Both the position numbers and the translations under genes were made by a program. A model generated the notes under the pieces. The model worked only from the letters and a program-made list of their open reading frames with translations. It did no database searches and was not told the origin of the DNA. A DNA stretch of 64,000 bases from Pseudocercospora fijiensis CIRAD86 (taxonomy: Eukaryota; Ascomycota; Dothideomycetes; Mycosphaerellales; Mycosphaerellaceae): the NCBI RefSeq assembly GCF_000340215.1, contig NW_006921556.1:88645-152644 (forward strand), given 5' to 3'. Positions within the stretch are counted from its first letter, which is position 1, and every line of letters begins with the position of its first letter. Of the stretch, positions 35,700-47,100 are shown piece after piece.

Positions 35700-36215
35700 A
35701 TACGTTTAGTATATAGCGCGCGTTCGAGATATAGCTCGCTATCGCCTACGAGACGTCGCGTTCGAGATACGGCGAGATATCGCGTTTAAGATATAGCTCG
35801 CTATCGCCTTCGAGATATCGCGTTCGAGATATCCGCTATCGCTTACGAGACGTCGCGTTCGAGATTTCCGCTCTCGCCTATAAGGCGTCGCGTTCGAGAT
35901 ATCGTATCCGAGATATCGTATTCGAGATATCGCTCGCTATCGCGTTCGAGATATCGTATCCGAGATATCGTATTCGAGATATCGCTCGCTATTACGTTCG
36001 AGATATCGCGTTCGAGATATCGCTCGCTATCGCGTTTAAGATATCGTATTTTAGATATCGCGTTCTAGATATCGCTCGCTATCGCCTTCGAGATATCGCA
36101 TTCGAGATATAGCTTACTATCGCGGTTTAAGATATCGTATTTTAGATATCGTATTTTAAATATCGTATTTAAGATAGGGCTACGCCTTCGAGGTATTACG
36201 TTCGAGATATAGCTC
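35700..36215. repeat. Degenerate minisatellite, 24-bp type, strongly mutated
   Basis: The tract is built from TTCGAGATATAGCTCGCTAT plus CGCC-like units, with many shorter GTTCGAGATATC and GATATCGTATTC variants. It appears to be a more mutated relative of the 37106-37330 array (GGGATACGG against GAGATATAG). Confidence 0.8.
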
Positions 36216-36299
36216 GCTATCGCCCCCTTCTATTATAGTAGCTACCTAGAAAGCACCGATAAGTCCTATAAGCTAGCTGCTATATTATAAAGTAATATC

Positions 36300-36525
36300 G
36301 GATTTAAGTTACCTTAGTAGTAGGACGCCTAGGTCGCCTAGGTCGCCTAGTACGCCTAGTATACCTAGTACGCTTAGGACGCCTAGGACGCCTAGTATAC
36401 CTAGTACGTCTAGGACGCCTAGTATACCTAGTACGCCTAGGACGCCTAGTACGTCTAGGACGCTTAGAACGCCTAGGACGCCTAGGACGCCTAGGTCGCC
36501 TAGGACGCCTAGGTCGCCTAGTTAG
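36300..36525. repeat. 9-bp minisatellite, about 21 copies
   Basis: The tract consists of variants of CGCCTAGGA (CGCCTAGGT, CGCCTAGTA, TACCTAGTA, CGTCTAGGA). Unit differences are mostly C/T and G/A. Every unit keeps CTAG or TTAG. Confidence 0.9.
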
Positions 36526-37105
36526 CCGCCTATTTAGCCGTATAACGTAATATCTTAGGGACTCCCGCGGAGGCTGTATATAGTAGAATAATACGTTATA
36601 TATTAATATACGAACGACGGGACTATACTAAACTACGCGTACGTATATATAGACGATAGTAAGCGAGATATATAGAGTCGTAGGATAGATCCGAGTAGTA
36701 GGAAGGAACCGGAAGATAGGGAAGAGCTAGGAGAAATATATTTACTTAAAAGCGGTTATACGCGCGCCGCGTAAGTCGGCTAGGAAATAAAGGCGCTACG
36801 AGATAGTAGATAAGCGAAATACGCGCGCGCGCTTAGCGTATAAGGAAGGACCTAAAGGTAGAGGTTTACTAAGAAGCTAGTAAGTAGGATATACGTACTT
36901 ACGCTTACGCGTCGGACGCGCTAGACGGCCGTAGGGCGGAATACTAAGGAAGGGGCTCTCCTTCTAAGGTACCTTTCTTCCTTTCTTCGTAGTTCGTCTT
37001 ATATAGATAGTAGCTATATTAATTTAGTGCTCCCTTTAGTTTAGTTTAAAGTTTCGTATATATTCTTAGCTACTAACCCTTATACCTTCGTTAATAAGAT
37101 ATTAT
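36526..37105. other. No assignable gene
   Basis: Mixed-composition sequence with purine-rich runs (36650-36760). I see no frame or repeat that I can support. Confidence 0.35.
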
Positions 37106-37330
37106 ATTCGGGATACGGCTCGCTTTCGCCTTCGGGATACGACTCGCTTTTACCTTCGGGATGCGGCTCGCTTTTACCTTCGGGATACGGCTCGCTTTCG
37201 CCTTCGGGATACGGCTCGCTTTCGCCTTTAGGATACGGCTCGCTTTCGCCTTCGGAATACGGCTCGCTCTCGGGATACGGCTCGCCCCCGGATTTCGGGA
37301 AGCGGCTCGCTCTCGGGTATCGGAAAGTAG
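37106..37330. repeat. 24-bp minisatellite, little mutated
   Basis: The unit TTCGGGATACGGCTCGCTTT plus CGCC is repeated about six times, then shortened and degenerate units follow to about 37330. It opens a 99-codon frame (37161-37460) of eight-residue repeats (IRLAFAFG), a by-product of the repeat. Confidence 0.9.
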
Positions 37331-37413
37331 GGCTTACCTCGGTATTCGGCCCGCTCTCGGGTATATCTCGGATCCGGCTCCGACTCGGTTAATTTCGGAC
37401 TTCGGTTTTTGCA

Positions 37414-40400
37414 TTCTACTAGTAAAAATCGGGCTTAGGGCTAGTATAAAAAGTGACTAAATTTAAGTAATTAGTATAGTTCTAGAAGGGTTATAGGTCC
37501 TAAACGACGGCTAGAATAGTCTAGTATTAATTAGTATAGTTCTAGAAGGGTTATAGGTCCTAAACGACGGCTAGAATAGTCTAGTATTTAATAGGGCCTC
37601 GCTACGTCGCCGTCGCTTTTATTTGTTTTAGGCTTTCTCGGGCTAGGGCTGCCAAGCGTTACACTTGCCTAGAAGTATTTTTAATAAATTAATAAAAATA
37701 CTAGGGCGGTTTCTACGTATTATACTCGATATAATAGGCCTAGAACTACGACTTAGAAGTAGTATACTAGTAGTAATAGGGGTTAGGGGGGTCCTACTAC
37801 TATATAGGGTAGCCAAGCGTTACACTCGGGCTGCCAAGCGTTACACTTGCCTAGAAGTATTTTTAATAAATTAATAAAAATACTAGGCTGACTTCTACGT
37901 ATTATACTCGATATATTAGGCCTAGAACTACGACTTAGAAGTATTCTACTAGTAATAATGAGGGTTCTAAGTGTAGGGTCTTATAAAAATTAGGTAGAAA
38001 TTCAAAGGAATTTTCATTAAATCTCTAAGTAGGTAAATAAATTATATCGAGTACTATAGATTTATTCTAACGGTCTAGCTATCGAATAAGTAGTATAAAA
38101 TAGTAGTACTAATATTTTTAGTCCCAAGTACTAATAAAAATTAGCTAAAAATTCAAGGCAACTAGAATAAAATATCTAAGCAAGTAAATAAATCGTAGCA
38201 AATTTCTACTAACTGTCTACGATATTTTAGCGGCTAAATAGCTAGGGTAGGGTTAGGGTTCGATTTAATTAGGGTAATATAGTATAGTATTAGGGCTATT
38301 ATACCCTTATCTTTTATAGAAACTTACTATCTAAGCTATATAAAACGATTCTATAGACGGCTCTATCGACGTATTTCGTCGGGACCGTCCCTCGGAAATA
38401 CCCTGGTCCGCTTAGTCAGCACGACAGGGTTAGGGTTAGGCATAGTAGTAGTAGGTTATTAGTTTTGAATATTTAATTCGATTACTAAGTAGTATAAAAT
38501 AGTAGTGATTTATTTAAGTACGTAGCATATTTTTAATATTCGAATAAAAATACTATAGAATATTCTAGGACGTATTCTACTAGTAAAAATCGGGCTTAGG
38601 GCTAGTATAAAAAGTCACTAAATTTAAGTAATTAGTATAGTTCTAGAAGGGTTATTCTACTAGTAAAAATCGGGCTTAGGGCTAGTATAAAAAGTCACTA
38701 AATTTAAGTAATTAGTATAGTTCTAGAAGGGTTATAGGTCCTAAACGACGGCTAGAATAGTCTAGTATTTAATAGGGCCTTGCTACGTCGCCGTCGCTAT
38801 TATTTGTTTTAGGGTTTCTCGGGCTAGGGCTGCTAAGCGTTACACTAGGGTTGCCAAGCGTTACACTAGGGCTGCCAAGCGTTACACTAGGGCTGCTAAG
38901 CGTTACACTTGCCTAGAAGTATTTTTAATAAATTAATAAAAATACTAGGGCGGTTTCTACGTATTATACTCGATATAATAGGCCTAGAACTACGACTTAG
39001 AAGTAGTATACTAGTAGTAATAGGGGTTATAAGGGTCCTACTACTATATAGGGTAGCTAAGCGTTACACTCGGGCTGCTAAGCGTTACACTTGCCTAGAA
39101 GTATTTTTAATAAATTAATAAAAATACTAGGCCGACTTCTACGTATTATACTCGATATATTAGGCCTAGAACTACGACTTAGAAGTATTCTACTAGTAAT
39201 AATGAGGGTTCTAAGTGTAGGGTCTTATAAAAATTAGGTAGAAATTCAAAGGAATTTTCATTAAATCTCTAAGTAGGTAAATAAATTATATCGAGTACTA
39301 TAGATTTATTCTAACGGTCTAGCTATCGAATAAGTAGTATAAAATAGTAGTAATCATATTTTTAGTCCCAAGTACTAATAAAAATTAGCTAAAAATTCAA
39401 GGCAACTAGAATAAAATATCTAAGTAAGTAAATAAATCGTAGCAAATTTCTACTAACTGTCTACGATATTTTAGCGGCTAAATAGCTAGGGTAGGGTTAG
39501 GGTTCGATTTAATTAGGGTAATATAGTATAGTATTAGGGCTATTATACCCTGATCTTTTATAGAAACTTACTCTACTAGTAAAAATCGGGCTTAAGGCTA
39601 GTATAAAACGTTACTAAATTTAAGTAATCAGTATAGTTCTAGAAGGGTTATAGGTCCTAAACGACGGCTAGAATAGTCTAGTTCTTAATAGGGCCTCGCT
39701 ATGTCGTCGTCGCTATTATTTGTTTTCGGGTTTCTCGGACTAGGGCTGCTAAGCGTTACACTTGCCTATAAGTATTTTTAATAAATTAATAAAAATACTA
39801 GGACGATTTCTACGTATTATACTCGATATATTAGGCCTAGAACTACGACTTAGAAGTAGTATACTAGTAGTAATAGGGGGTAGGGGGGTCCTACTACTAT
39901 ATAGGGTAGCTAAGCGTTACACTCGGGCTGCTAAGTGTTACACTTGCCTAGAAGTATATTTAATAAATTAATAAAAATACTAGGCCGACTTCTACGTATT
40001 ATACTCGATATATTAGGCCTAGAACTACGACTTATAAGTAGTATACTAGTCCTAATAAGGGTTATAAGTAACCTACCACTATATAGGGTAGCTAAGCGTT
40101 ACACTCGGGCTGCTAAGCGTTACACTTGCCTAGAAGTATTTTTAATAAATTAATAAAAATACTAGGACGACTTCTACGTATTATACTCTATATATTAGGC
40201 CTAGAACTACGACTTAGAAGTAGTATACTAGTAGTAAAAAGGGTTATAAGGGTCCTACTACTATATAGGGTAGCTAAGCGTTATACTCGGCCTGCTAAGC
40301 GGTACACTTGCCTAGAAGTATTTTTAATAAATAAACAAAAATACTAGGACGGCTTCTACGGATTGTACTAGATATATTAGGCCTATAGTTGCAACATACA

Positions 40401-40690
40401 CGTATTATACTAGTAGTAATAAGGGTTATAAGTGTCCTACTACTATATAGGGCTGTAAAGCGTTTCACTTGCCTAGAAGTATTTTTAATAAATTAACAAA
40501 AATACTACGACGACTTCTACGTATTATACTCGATATATTAAGCCTAGAACTACGACTTTGAAGTAGTATACTAGTAGTAATAAGGGTTATAAGTATCCGA
40601 CTACTATATAGGGCTACTAAGCGTTATACTTGCCTAGTAGCTTTTCTAGTAAATAAATAAAAATACTAGGACGACTTCTACGTAAAGGTA
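37414..40690. repeat. Subtelomere-like satellite block (about 880-bp macro-units with 182-bp subrepeats)
   Basis: Macro-units begin with TTCTACTAGTAAAAATCGGG (37414, 38575, 38655; a variant near 39571). They continue through an AAGCGTTACACT-containing run and then 182-bp subrepeats. Subrepeat starts lie at 37666/37848, 38910/39092, then 39763, 39945, 40127 and 40309, followed by two 161-bp units. Each subrepeat contains GTATTTTTA...TAAAAATAC, a 9-bp stem with an AT-rich loop. The 69-73 codon frames in each unit are probably by-products. Segments at 37960-38265 and 39200-39560 include AGGGTTAGGGTT motifs. Confidence 0.9.
38426..38440 (+). repeat. Interstitial telomere-like motif
   Basis: AGGGTTAGGGTTAGG, two and a half TTAGGG units in the satellite block. 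Shorter AGGGTTAGGGTT pieces lie near 38249, 39492 and 63357 inside the satellite units. Confidence 0.55.
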
Positions 40691-42465
40691 TAGTTATATA
40701 GAAATTCTATAGAATATAGAATAGTCCTTACTCCTAAGACCTAAGTACTATAATCTATACGTAGTAAAGTTAAACATTTTTAACCTTGTTTTGCTAATTG
40801 TTAGTATACTAGGAATAGCAAAAAGATCTAGTAGGGGTTATAGTATAGCAATATAGGATAACTAGAATAAACTAGGATACATAGTAAATTATTTATAGAT
40901 CTTTATCTAGAAAAGTATTCTAGTAGAACTAAGTAATATAAGAGCGGTAGTAGCGTAGCGTTTGCTTAGTATCTATAGGGCTTAGACTTTGCTCGTACTG
41001 CTCTAAATACGTACTACTCGCTAGAAACAATATAGTACTAGAAACGGTTTAGTATATCTTTAAGATACTTCGTATTATAAGTATTATTCGTATTAGTTAT
41101 CTAATGTAGCAACCTAGTAGATTTAGGAAATATCTAGAGTAAGAGTTTATATATTAATAAAAAATAGGGTACTAAATAGCTTAGAGCTATATAATAGAAG
41201 ATACTACAAGTATAGTAGGATACTAGGGTTGAAACCTAACTTAGATTGTAGTCTAGAAAACTAATCTTTATTTTACTTTTGTTCTGTTTAGATTTATTGC
41301 TATATTAATAACAAGGACTAGCTTGTATATAGGAATAAAATTAATCCTAAGCGATAGAAAGTATTATTAAGCGAAAGTATAACTAATATATATTTTCAAT
41401 ACTAGCTTAGATAAAAATAGACTTCCTCGGTAAAATAAGGTATTTATATAGAAATAGGACATTATATACTACGTTTATATCGAGGCTTATATCTTTCTTT
41501 TTAATCCTTATTAATCAAAATTAACCTAAAAGGTTTTAAGCTAAAGAAGTATTAGGATATACTCTCGAAGAGAGCCTACTAAGCCTAAGAAAGAATAGAT
41601 CAAAGAAGATCTTTAGAATAGCTAGCTAAGCTTATCTTTTCAAAGAAAAAGAAACTTACGTTTAGTATATAGACTAAGGTATAGATAGGTTCTATTTCCC
41701 CTCTAGTTTTGTTATATAATAGGTATTCGGATGTATTGTTTAGCTTATAGATTATATATCCTTAGGGGTATATATTTCCTTATATTATTGCTACTTAGGT
41801 ATAAGGGTTTAATTGCTAGGTCTATACTAATTTTAACAAAAAACAAAATATATTTAGTGTAATATTAATATACTATAAAAATTATTAGATAGCCTAAGTA
41901 GGGTTTTGTATATAACACTTAGAGTAACTCTTTAGGAAAAGAGGATATATTAAGAAGGCAAATTAGCTTAGAAGTTCCTTAGGGAGGCTATTCTTTGTCT
42001 ATATTATATATTCTTTAGAAGTAATATAATATATTTAAATAAATAATTACTAGGAGATAACTTCTTAATAGCTAGACTATTATTAGTTTATTTTATATTC
42101 TACTAGTAGTATTTTAGATCTATAGAATTTTATTAAATAAGGTATATCTAGAAGATTTCTTAGATATAGATACCGTAAAACTCCCGCTTAATAGCTTGCC
42201 TAGTACGTATACTAATTAGATATAAGTTTAGGACTAGTAATTCTCTACTAGCTTTAGTAAGAAAAGCTAGAATGCATTTTATATTTATTACAAAGATATC
42301 CTTACCTCTACTAAGGCTTGCTTTAAAGAGATAGGAATATCTACCTTGTAGCTAAATATTAGTATAATTTTCTATAAGAGTCCTTCTTCGGCCTAGTACT
42401 AGGGCTAGATAGGCCGTTTACAACTTCTATACTAGCTACGGTATCTATTCCTAGATCCTAGAGCT
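40691..42465. other. AT-rich domain with few CpG, no gene recognised
   Basis: This stretch differs from both flanks: CpG is rare and A/T runs are common. It may be an old, more completely mutated transposon. Read on the minus strand, 42120-42290 gives a partly open frame (LTKASRELLVLNLYLISIRT), but I cannot assign it. No terminal repeats were found. Confidence 0.4.
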
Positions 42466-42555
42466 AAACATTCTGGTGTTACAATGTTCGAGCACATAGC
42501 GTAGGCGCGGCCGTGCGTCCTCTAAACACTAAACAGGGACATCAGAATGTTTGTA
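42466..42555. mobile_element. Small element bounded by 13-bp imperfect inverted repeats
   Basis: AACATTCTGGTGT at about 42468-42480 and ACATCAGAATGTT at about 42540-42552 are reverse complements except for one transition. The roughly 85-bp piece between and including them has normal CpA/TpG content. It could be a small non-autonomous transposon or a regulatory inverted repeat. No target-site duplication was confirmed. Confidence 0.4.
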
Positions 42556-42890
42556 CCAAAACGTTTGCTTTCTATTAGTAGACCTCGCCTACGGCCGCAG
42601 AATTCGCCCGTAGCCGTTTCTTCTCGTTGCCCCTAAGAGTCGGTTATATGCCTACGTATTGTTTATATACGACTCCCTTTACGTCGCTCCTACGCAAAGT
42701 TTGGACAATCTACCTTCGCGTCCTAAGTCTCGCTAATCTATCCTAGCGTAAATATAGCTACTAGACAATCCATTCTTTTCATTAGCAGCTTGTTACTTTA
42801 TACTATTACCTTACTGTCATAGTAGATTACTAGCCCCTTTATTGTACACAAGTACAGGTTTCTTCTTCACAAGCACAACGCGCGTCTAAT
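42556..42890. other. Less mutated island upstream of a decayed gene
   Basis: CpA and TpG are common here (for example CCATTCTTTTCATTAGCAGC near 42771 and CACAAGTACAGG near 42847), unlike the flanks. A pyrimidine-rich stretch precedes the candidate ATG near 42897. It may be single-copy promoter sequence that escaped RIP. Confidence 0.5.
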
Positions 42891-44075
42891 AGAGATGTCT
42901 CGACCCGACTTAATCTTATTACCCCCGCGTAGTATAAAGATTTCCTCGCAGTGTGGAAACTAACCGACGAGAACGTAATAGCTCTTAAAGTCCTACGCGG
43001 ACCTAACGAACCTAGAACTACGAAGGTAGATACACTTAGGCGTATATTCGAACAGATCGGTAATTCTATCGAGAGTAACTCGGTTAGGGCGACTATACTC
43101 TAGCGGTACGCTCTATAGCACAAGATCTAGGAGACTAGTGCTGATCCTTCACTCCGTATATCCTAAGCCTTCGTTCGAAGCCTCGACTAGCACGGCCTAA
43201 TCTATTGCGCCGTCGTCCTCGGAACATCTATAGACGCCTCCCGCCGAGCAAGTAACCGTATTATCGAAGCCGCCTAGGGCGAAGATTAGTTTACTCAAGC
43301 CTCGGAGCTTGTCCGGCTTCCGTTTAGCGCTCTACTTTTAGTACCTAAACGCATTCTCGCCGACATTGTAGCTACTACTCGGATTGGACTTAGTCTCGAA
43401 GAAGCCTGTCGCTTCTAGATATAAGGCAAACGGAAGAGGCTCGCGGAAGCCTAGAACAGTCGCGTTAATAAGAGGAAGAGCGCTCTTTACGATTTCATTA
43501 CCGGTAGTGATATTACCGCTGTAAGAGACGCTTACAAACCGAAACCTAGTAAGGAACGTACGATGTAGGCCTACCTACCTAACATTCCTAAAGACTATAT
43601 CGTTCTCTAAGGCTTTAAGACGGGGCGCAATTTACTAGCGCCGAAAAAACACCTATTACGCGCCTTACGTAAAAAACATCTAAGGAAACCTAGGGTTAAA
43701 GCGGGTAGTAATACACTAGTACTAGATTTATAGCTAGAAGACGATAGCGTAGAACCCAATATGCCGGCATTAGACGACGAAGGAGGGAAAGGTACCTAGG
43801 ACAATCCTCTTAACGTAGACGGAGATACGGCTTCTAATTTTCTTAATATATGCGATAGATTAGAGCTCCGTTTACAATGTCGCCGGCTTAGCCGTAGAGA
43901 AGGGATAGAAGCCTACTGTGCCTACTACCGCAAATGGTAGATAGACTTTACCTATGCTTTGCTACCGAATATTAGAGAGCGTCTCGCTGCGTTAGGCCGG
44001 CTACCGTATATATAAACTTTAATTACTCCGTTCCTACTACGTACCGTCCCTATACCTAATATATATAAATGCTAA
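42891..44075 (+). pseudogene. Decayed gene of unknown function upstream of RecQ relic
   Basis: A candidate ATG lies at about 42897. A frame with relatively few stops runs from about 43200 to 44070: GTSIDASRRASNRIIEAA, then LLVPKRILADIVATTRIGLS near 43336 and a Lys-rich region (43420-43700). Near 43846-43935 it reads LNICDRLELRLQCRRLSRR and EGIEAYCAYYRKW. It could be an N-terminal part of the RecQ-type gene or a separate gene. A P1 pair at 44080-44122 lies between the two. No known domain was identified. Confidence 0.5.
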
Positions 44076-44079
44076 CCAG

Positions 44080-44122
44080 TTTGCTATATAGCGAAAGATC
44101 CACCCGTTTTCTAGCTAGCAAA
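44080..44122. repeat. P1 palindrome pair
   Basis: TTTGCTATATAGCGAAA at 44080-44096 and TTTCTAGCTAGCAAA at 44108-44122, with a GCTAACCAG left arm and an AGTAGTCTG right arm. It lies between the frames at 42891-44075 and 44200-49080, in an intron or an intergenic gap. Confidence 0.75.
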
Positions 44123-44199
44123 GTAGTCTGTATCTTGTACCTTTTACTTAATCCTACGACCGCCTCGCTTAGAAGCCCGTAACCTATACGTATACAGCT

Positions 44200-47100
44200 C
44201 CCTGCTATCCCGAGGCGGATTGGCTCGTAGCTGCATACTATCTATTCTAACCGCCTGCCCGGATTTCTAACTAGTTTACACCTACGCTATACTAAGTTAT
44301 GTTCTATACGACCTTCGCCTTATTATCTTCCTATACACTATTCATAGTAGATACGGCCTATATAGAGATGCTATTAAGGTTTGGGTTAGACAATCCGCGC
44401 CTTAACTACTTTAGTCTATAAAGGAGGCGATAGATATACGTCCGTTAACGCGCTCTCGCGATTGATATATTATTACGATCGAGATTATTAGGGTTACAAG
44501 AACTACTCCTAACACCTAGGGACCTATATGCCGGAAAGACACCGTTTCGAGGATTACTTCTATTATCTTCCTTAATATCGCATTATTAAGTGCGTAACTT
44601 GCCGATACGCCGTGCCCCCTTACTATTTTTACGCTTACCTTAGCCGCTAACACCGACACACTATTCCTATTGCTATCCGTCGCCTTCTTATCGAAGAATT
44701 CAAGCCGTTCCCCGATGTTGCTATAATACCCGACTAGGTAATTTGGCCCTAGCTAACCGATAATTAAGCCCCGGAGTTCCCGCTCTACTTCGATTGTTTC
44801 CGATATACTACCGTCGACGAATAGGGCGAACAATATACGGCTGTCTTTTACTCGCGTGCCTCGATATAAGAGCATTGTAAAACGCGATACAAGTGGACTA
44901 ATACCTAGACTCGGGGCGGCAGTAGAAAAGCCCGCCTATAAGAGATACCTAATCGCCTATAGGAGAGCAATGTCTACGTATAGCAATTCTTCTACCCTAA
45001 AGCTAGGTACGAACCCGGATAGAATCGCCTGTTCTAGGTCTATCGTCGCGCTCGTATAGTGCCTATTCCCTCCTTATCGTATAACGACCAGTTTGCGTCT
45101 GCCCTAATTAAAGCCTAGGCCGATATCCGGGAGAAACTAGACGAGGATCGAAATATCGTTTACGATAGCTTAGCCTACGTATCTGCCCTCCCCCCCTAGA
45201 TTTAGCAACTCTTTATCGACCTTCACGTCGTCTTACTCTATAAAGACGAAATATAGGCCGCTATCCGCCTCCCTAAAGAAGATAATAAGCCCTATACCGT
45301 AGAAGTTATCGCTATCGCTCGCCGAGCGTTCTCTTATACGATAAGGTATTATAGCGAAAGTAGCCCCTATTTCAACCTTACTAATTCCCGTAAGCAAGCC
45401 CTCGCTAACTTTTATAATATAATATAGAAGTCCGACTATTATAAACATTTTCGCTTTCGGCGCTATAAGACCCGCTCGAGCGAACTTAAATACGCCGACG
45501 CTATGCTATACGCGCTAGTATATTTTATTCGTTACATCTCCCCTAAAGTTCTATTTTTCCCTTCTATAATATCGCCTACCGATAAACTTAACGACGACGT
45601 CGACGCCGAAGTCGCTAGTTAAGTAAGCGATAAAGTCGACGAAAAAGTCGACTATAGCCTTGCCTAAGTAACGCCGACCGACGAACAGCGCGAACTCTAG
45701 AATAAACTTAGCGACCGCATCCGAAGCGGTGTTACCGAGACGGAAGAACTAGAACTGTATCCTCTTATTTCCTAGTTATTACTCTCCCTATTCTAGTACC
45801 TAATTAGTAGTCGTCGGTTCTACTCCCCGCTCCTTAGCTACCTCGCCCTTTATATAGTACAACCGTATTTAAGCGTATAGCGGGAGCCGAACGACTTTAA
45901 TTACTATCTCTCCGCTATTGTTTAGATAGGGCAACTCCTCGTATTTAACTACTCCCGGCGTTATAACTAGGGCTTCGACCGCGACGACGAAGTTTTAGAG
46001 GCTATTAAGTATAAGATAGAGTCACTCTTTACGCGAGAGACCGCTATCCGAGAAATTGTCCGCTAGCGTAGTGCCCTCTTCGCTTTTACTAGCAACTATG
46101 TGTCGACTAATTAGGCTGTCTAGGCCGCCGACGGTAAATCCGTTTAATTTAGGGACGTCGTACTACGAGTTATAGACCTAACTACCCTACTCGAGCATTG
46201 CTATCGATAGGCGTATAAGATCCTACGGCGCGACCTCCTTTTCGGACTCCCGTACAACTCTATCCCCCTTACCGACCTTTATAACCGCCCTAAAGAAACT
46301 ACCGTCTACTTTAGCTTCCTCTAGGATAAGCGTAATGCTACTATCGTTAACCTAGCTCGGACGTTCGTTATTAACGCTATCGCTAGTAATCCGGCTCTAT
46401 TGCATTTGTACTTAGAGGCCGGTTTAGATACACTCCGCCTTAGCTCGGTAGTCGGCGCGTATAAGCATTGCGTCTAAGAGTTCCTTTAGCTGCTTAGCGT
46501 CCTTATATTTATTAGTAGCGGTTAGCCCGCCTGCGAACCCGAATTCTTCTCGGCGACATAGCGTAATACTTAGTCGGTCCGCTCTATTACTATCCGAGAT
46601 AGATGCGTTATAATTTACCTAACCTATACTAAGCTCCGCTAGAAGCTAAACAACAAACAAAACGTCCGCTTCCTGTTTAAGCTCGGCCGCCTGCTTATCG
46701 ATTACCTTATATATATTTAACTATTTCGCGAGCTCTACTAGCATTAATCTAACCCCGGGCAGGTACTTAGTCCTTTCCTCTAGTCTAAGGACAACCTCGT
46801 CTAGTCGGATAATACTATAACCCGATACCTTCGTCGATAGACCGTAGCCGCTAGCCTGCCCGCCTTCGGTATTAGCGAGTAGCGTTACTTCTCCGTCGCT
46901 ATCGTTAAGAAATTCTTTAGCAAGTTCGTAGGCTTCGATTAATCGGACGCGGACGACGAAGACGACGAGGTCGACGATATAGAGGTAGCTATAGCTAGGT
47001 AGCGCAACTATAGTCTCTATACCGCTAACATTTTATATACTAACGCTAATCTATTCGCCGCGTCGTCTAACTTATAGGATAGCTTAATCTAAGGCGGGTA

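Noticed and set aside
37161..37460. 99-codon frame of eight-residue repeats
   Set aside because: It is a by-product of the 24-bp minisatellite and has no plausible neighbours or signals.
38426..38440. A true chromosome end
   Set aside because: Only two and a half TTAGGG units, flanked on both sides by satellite, so at most an interstitial relic.
37665..40347. Repeated 69-73 codon frames in the satellite as a small-protein family
   Set aside because: They recur once per 182-bp unit and simply follow the satellite sequence, including its AT-rich hairpin. Conservation is explained by unit homogenisation. A codon-level test across many units would be needed to revive the idea.
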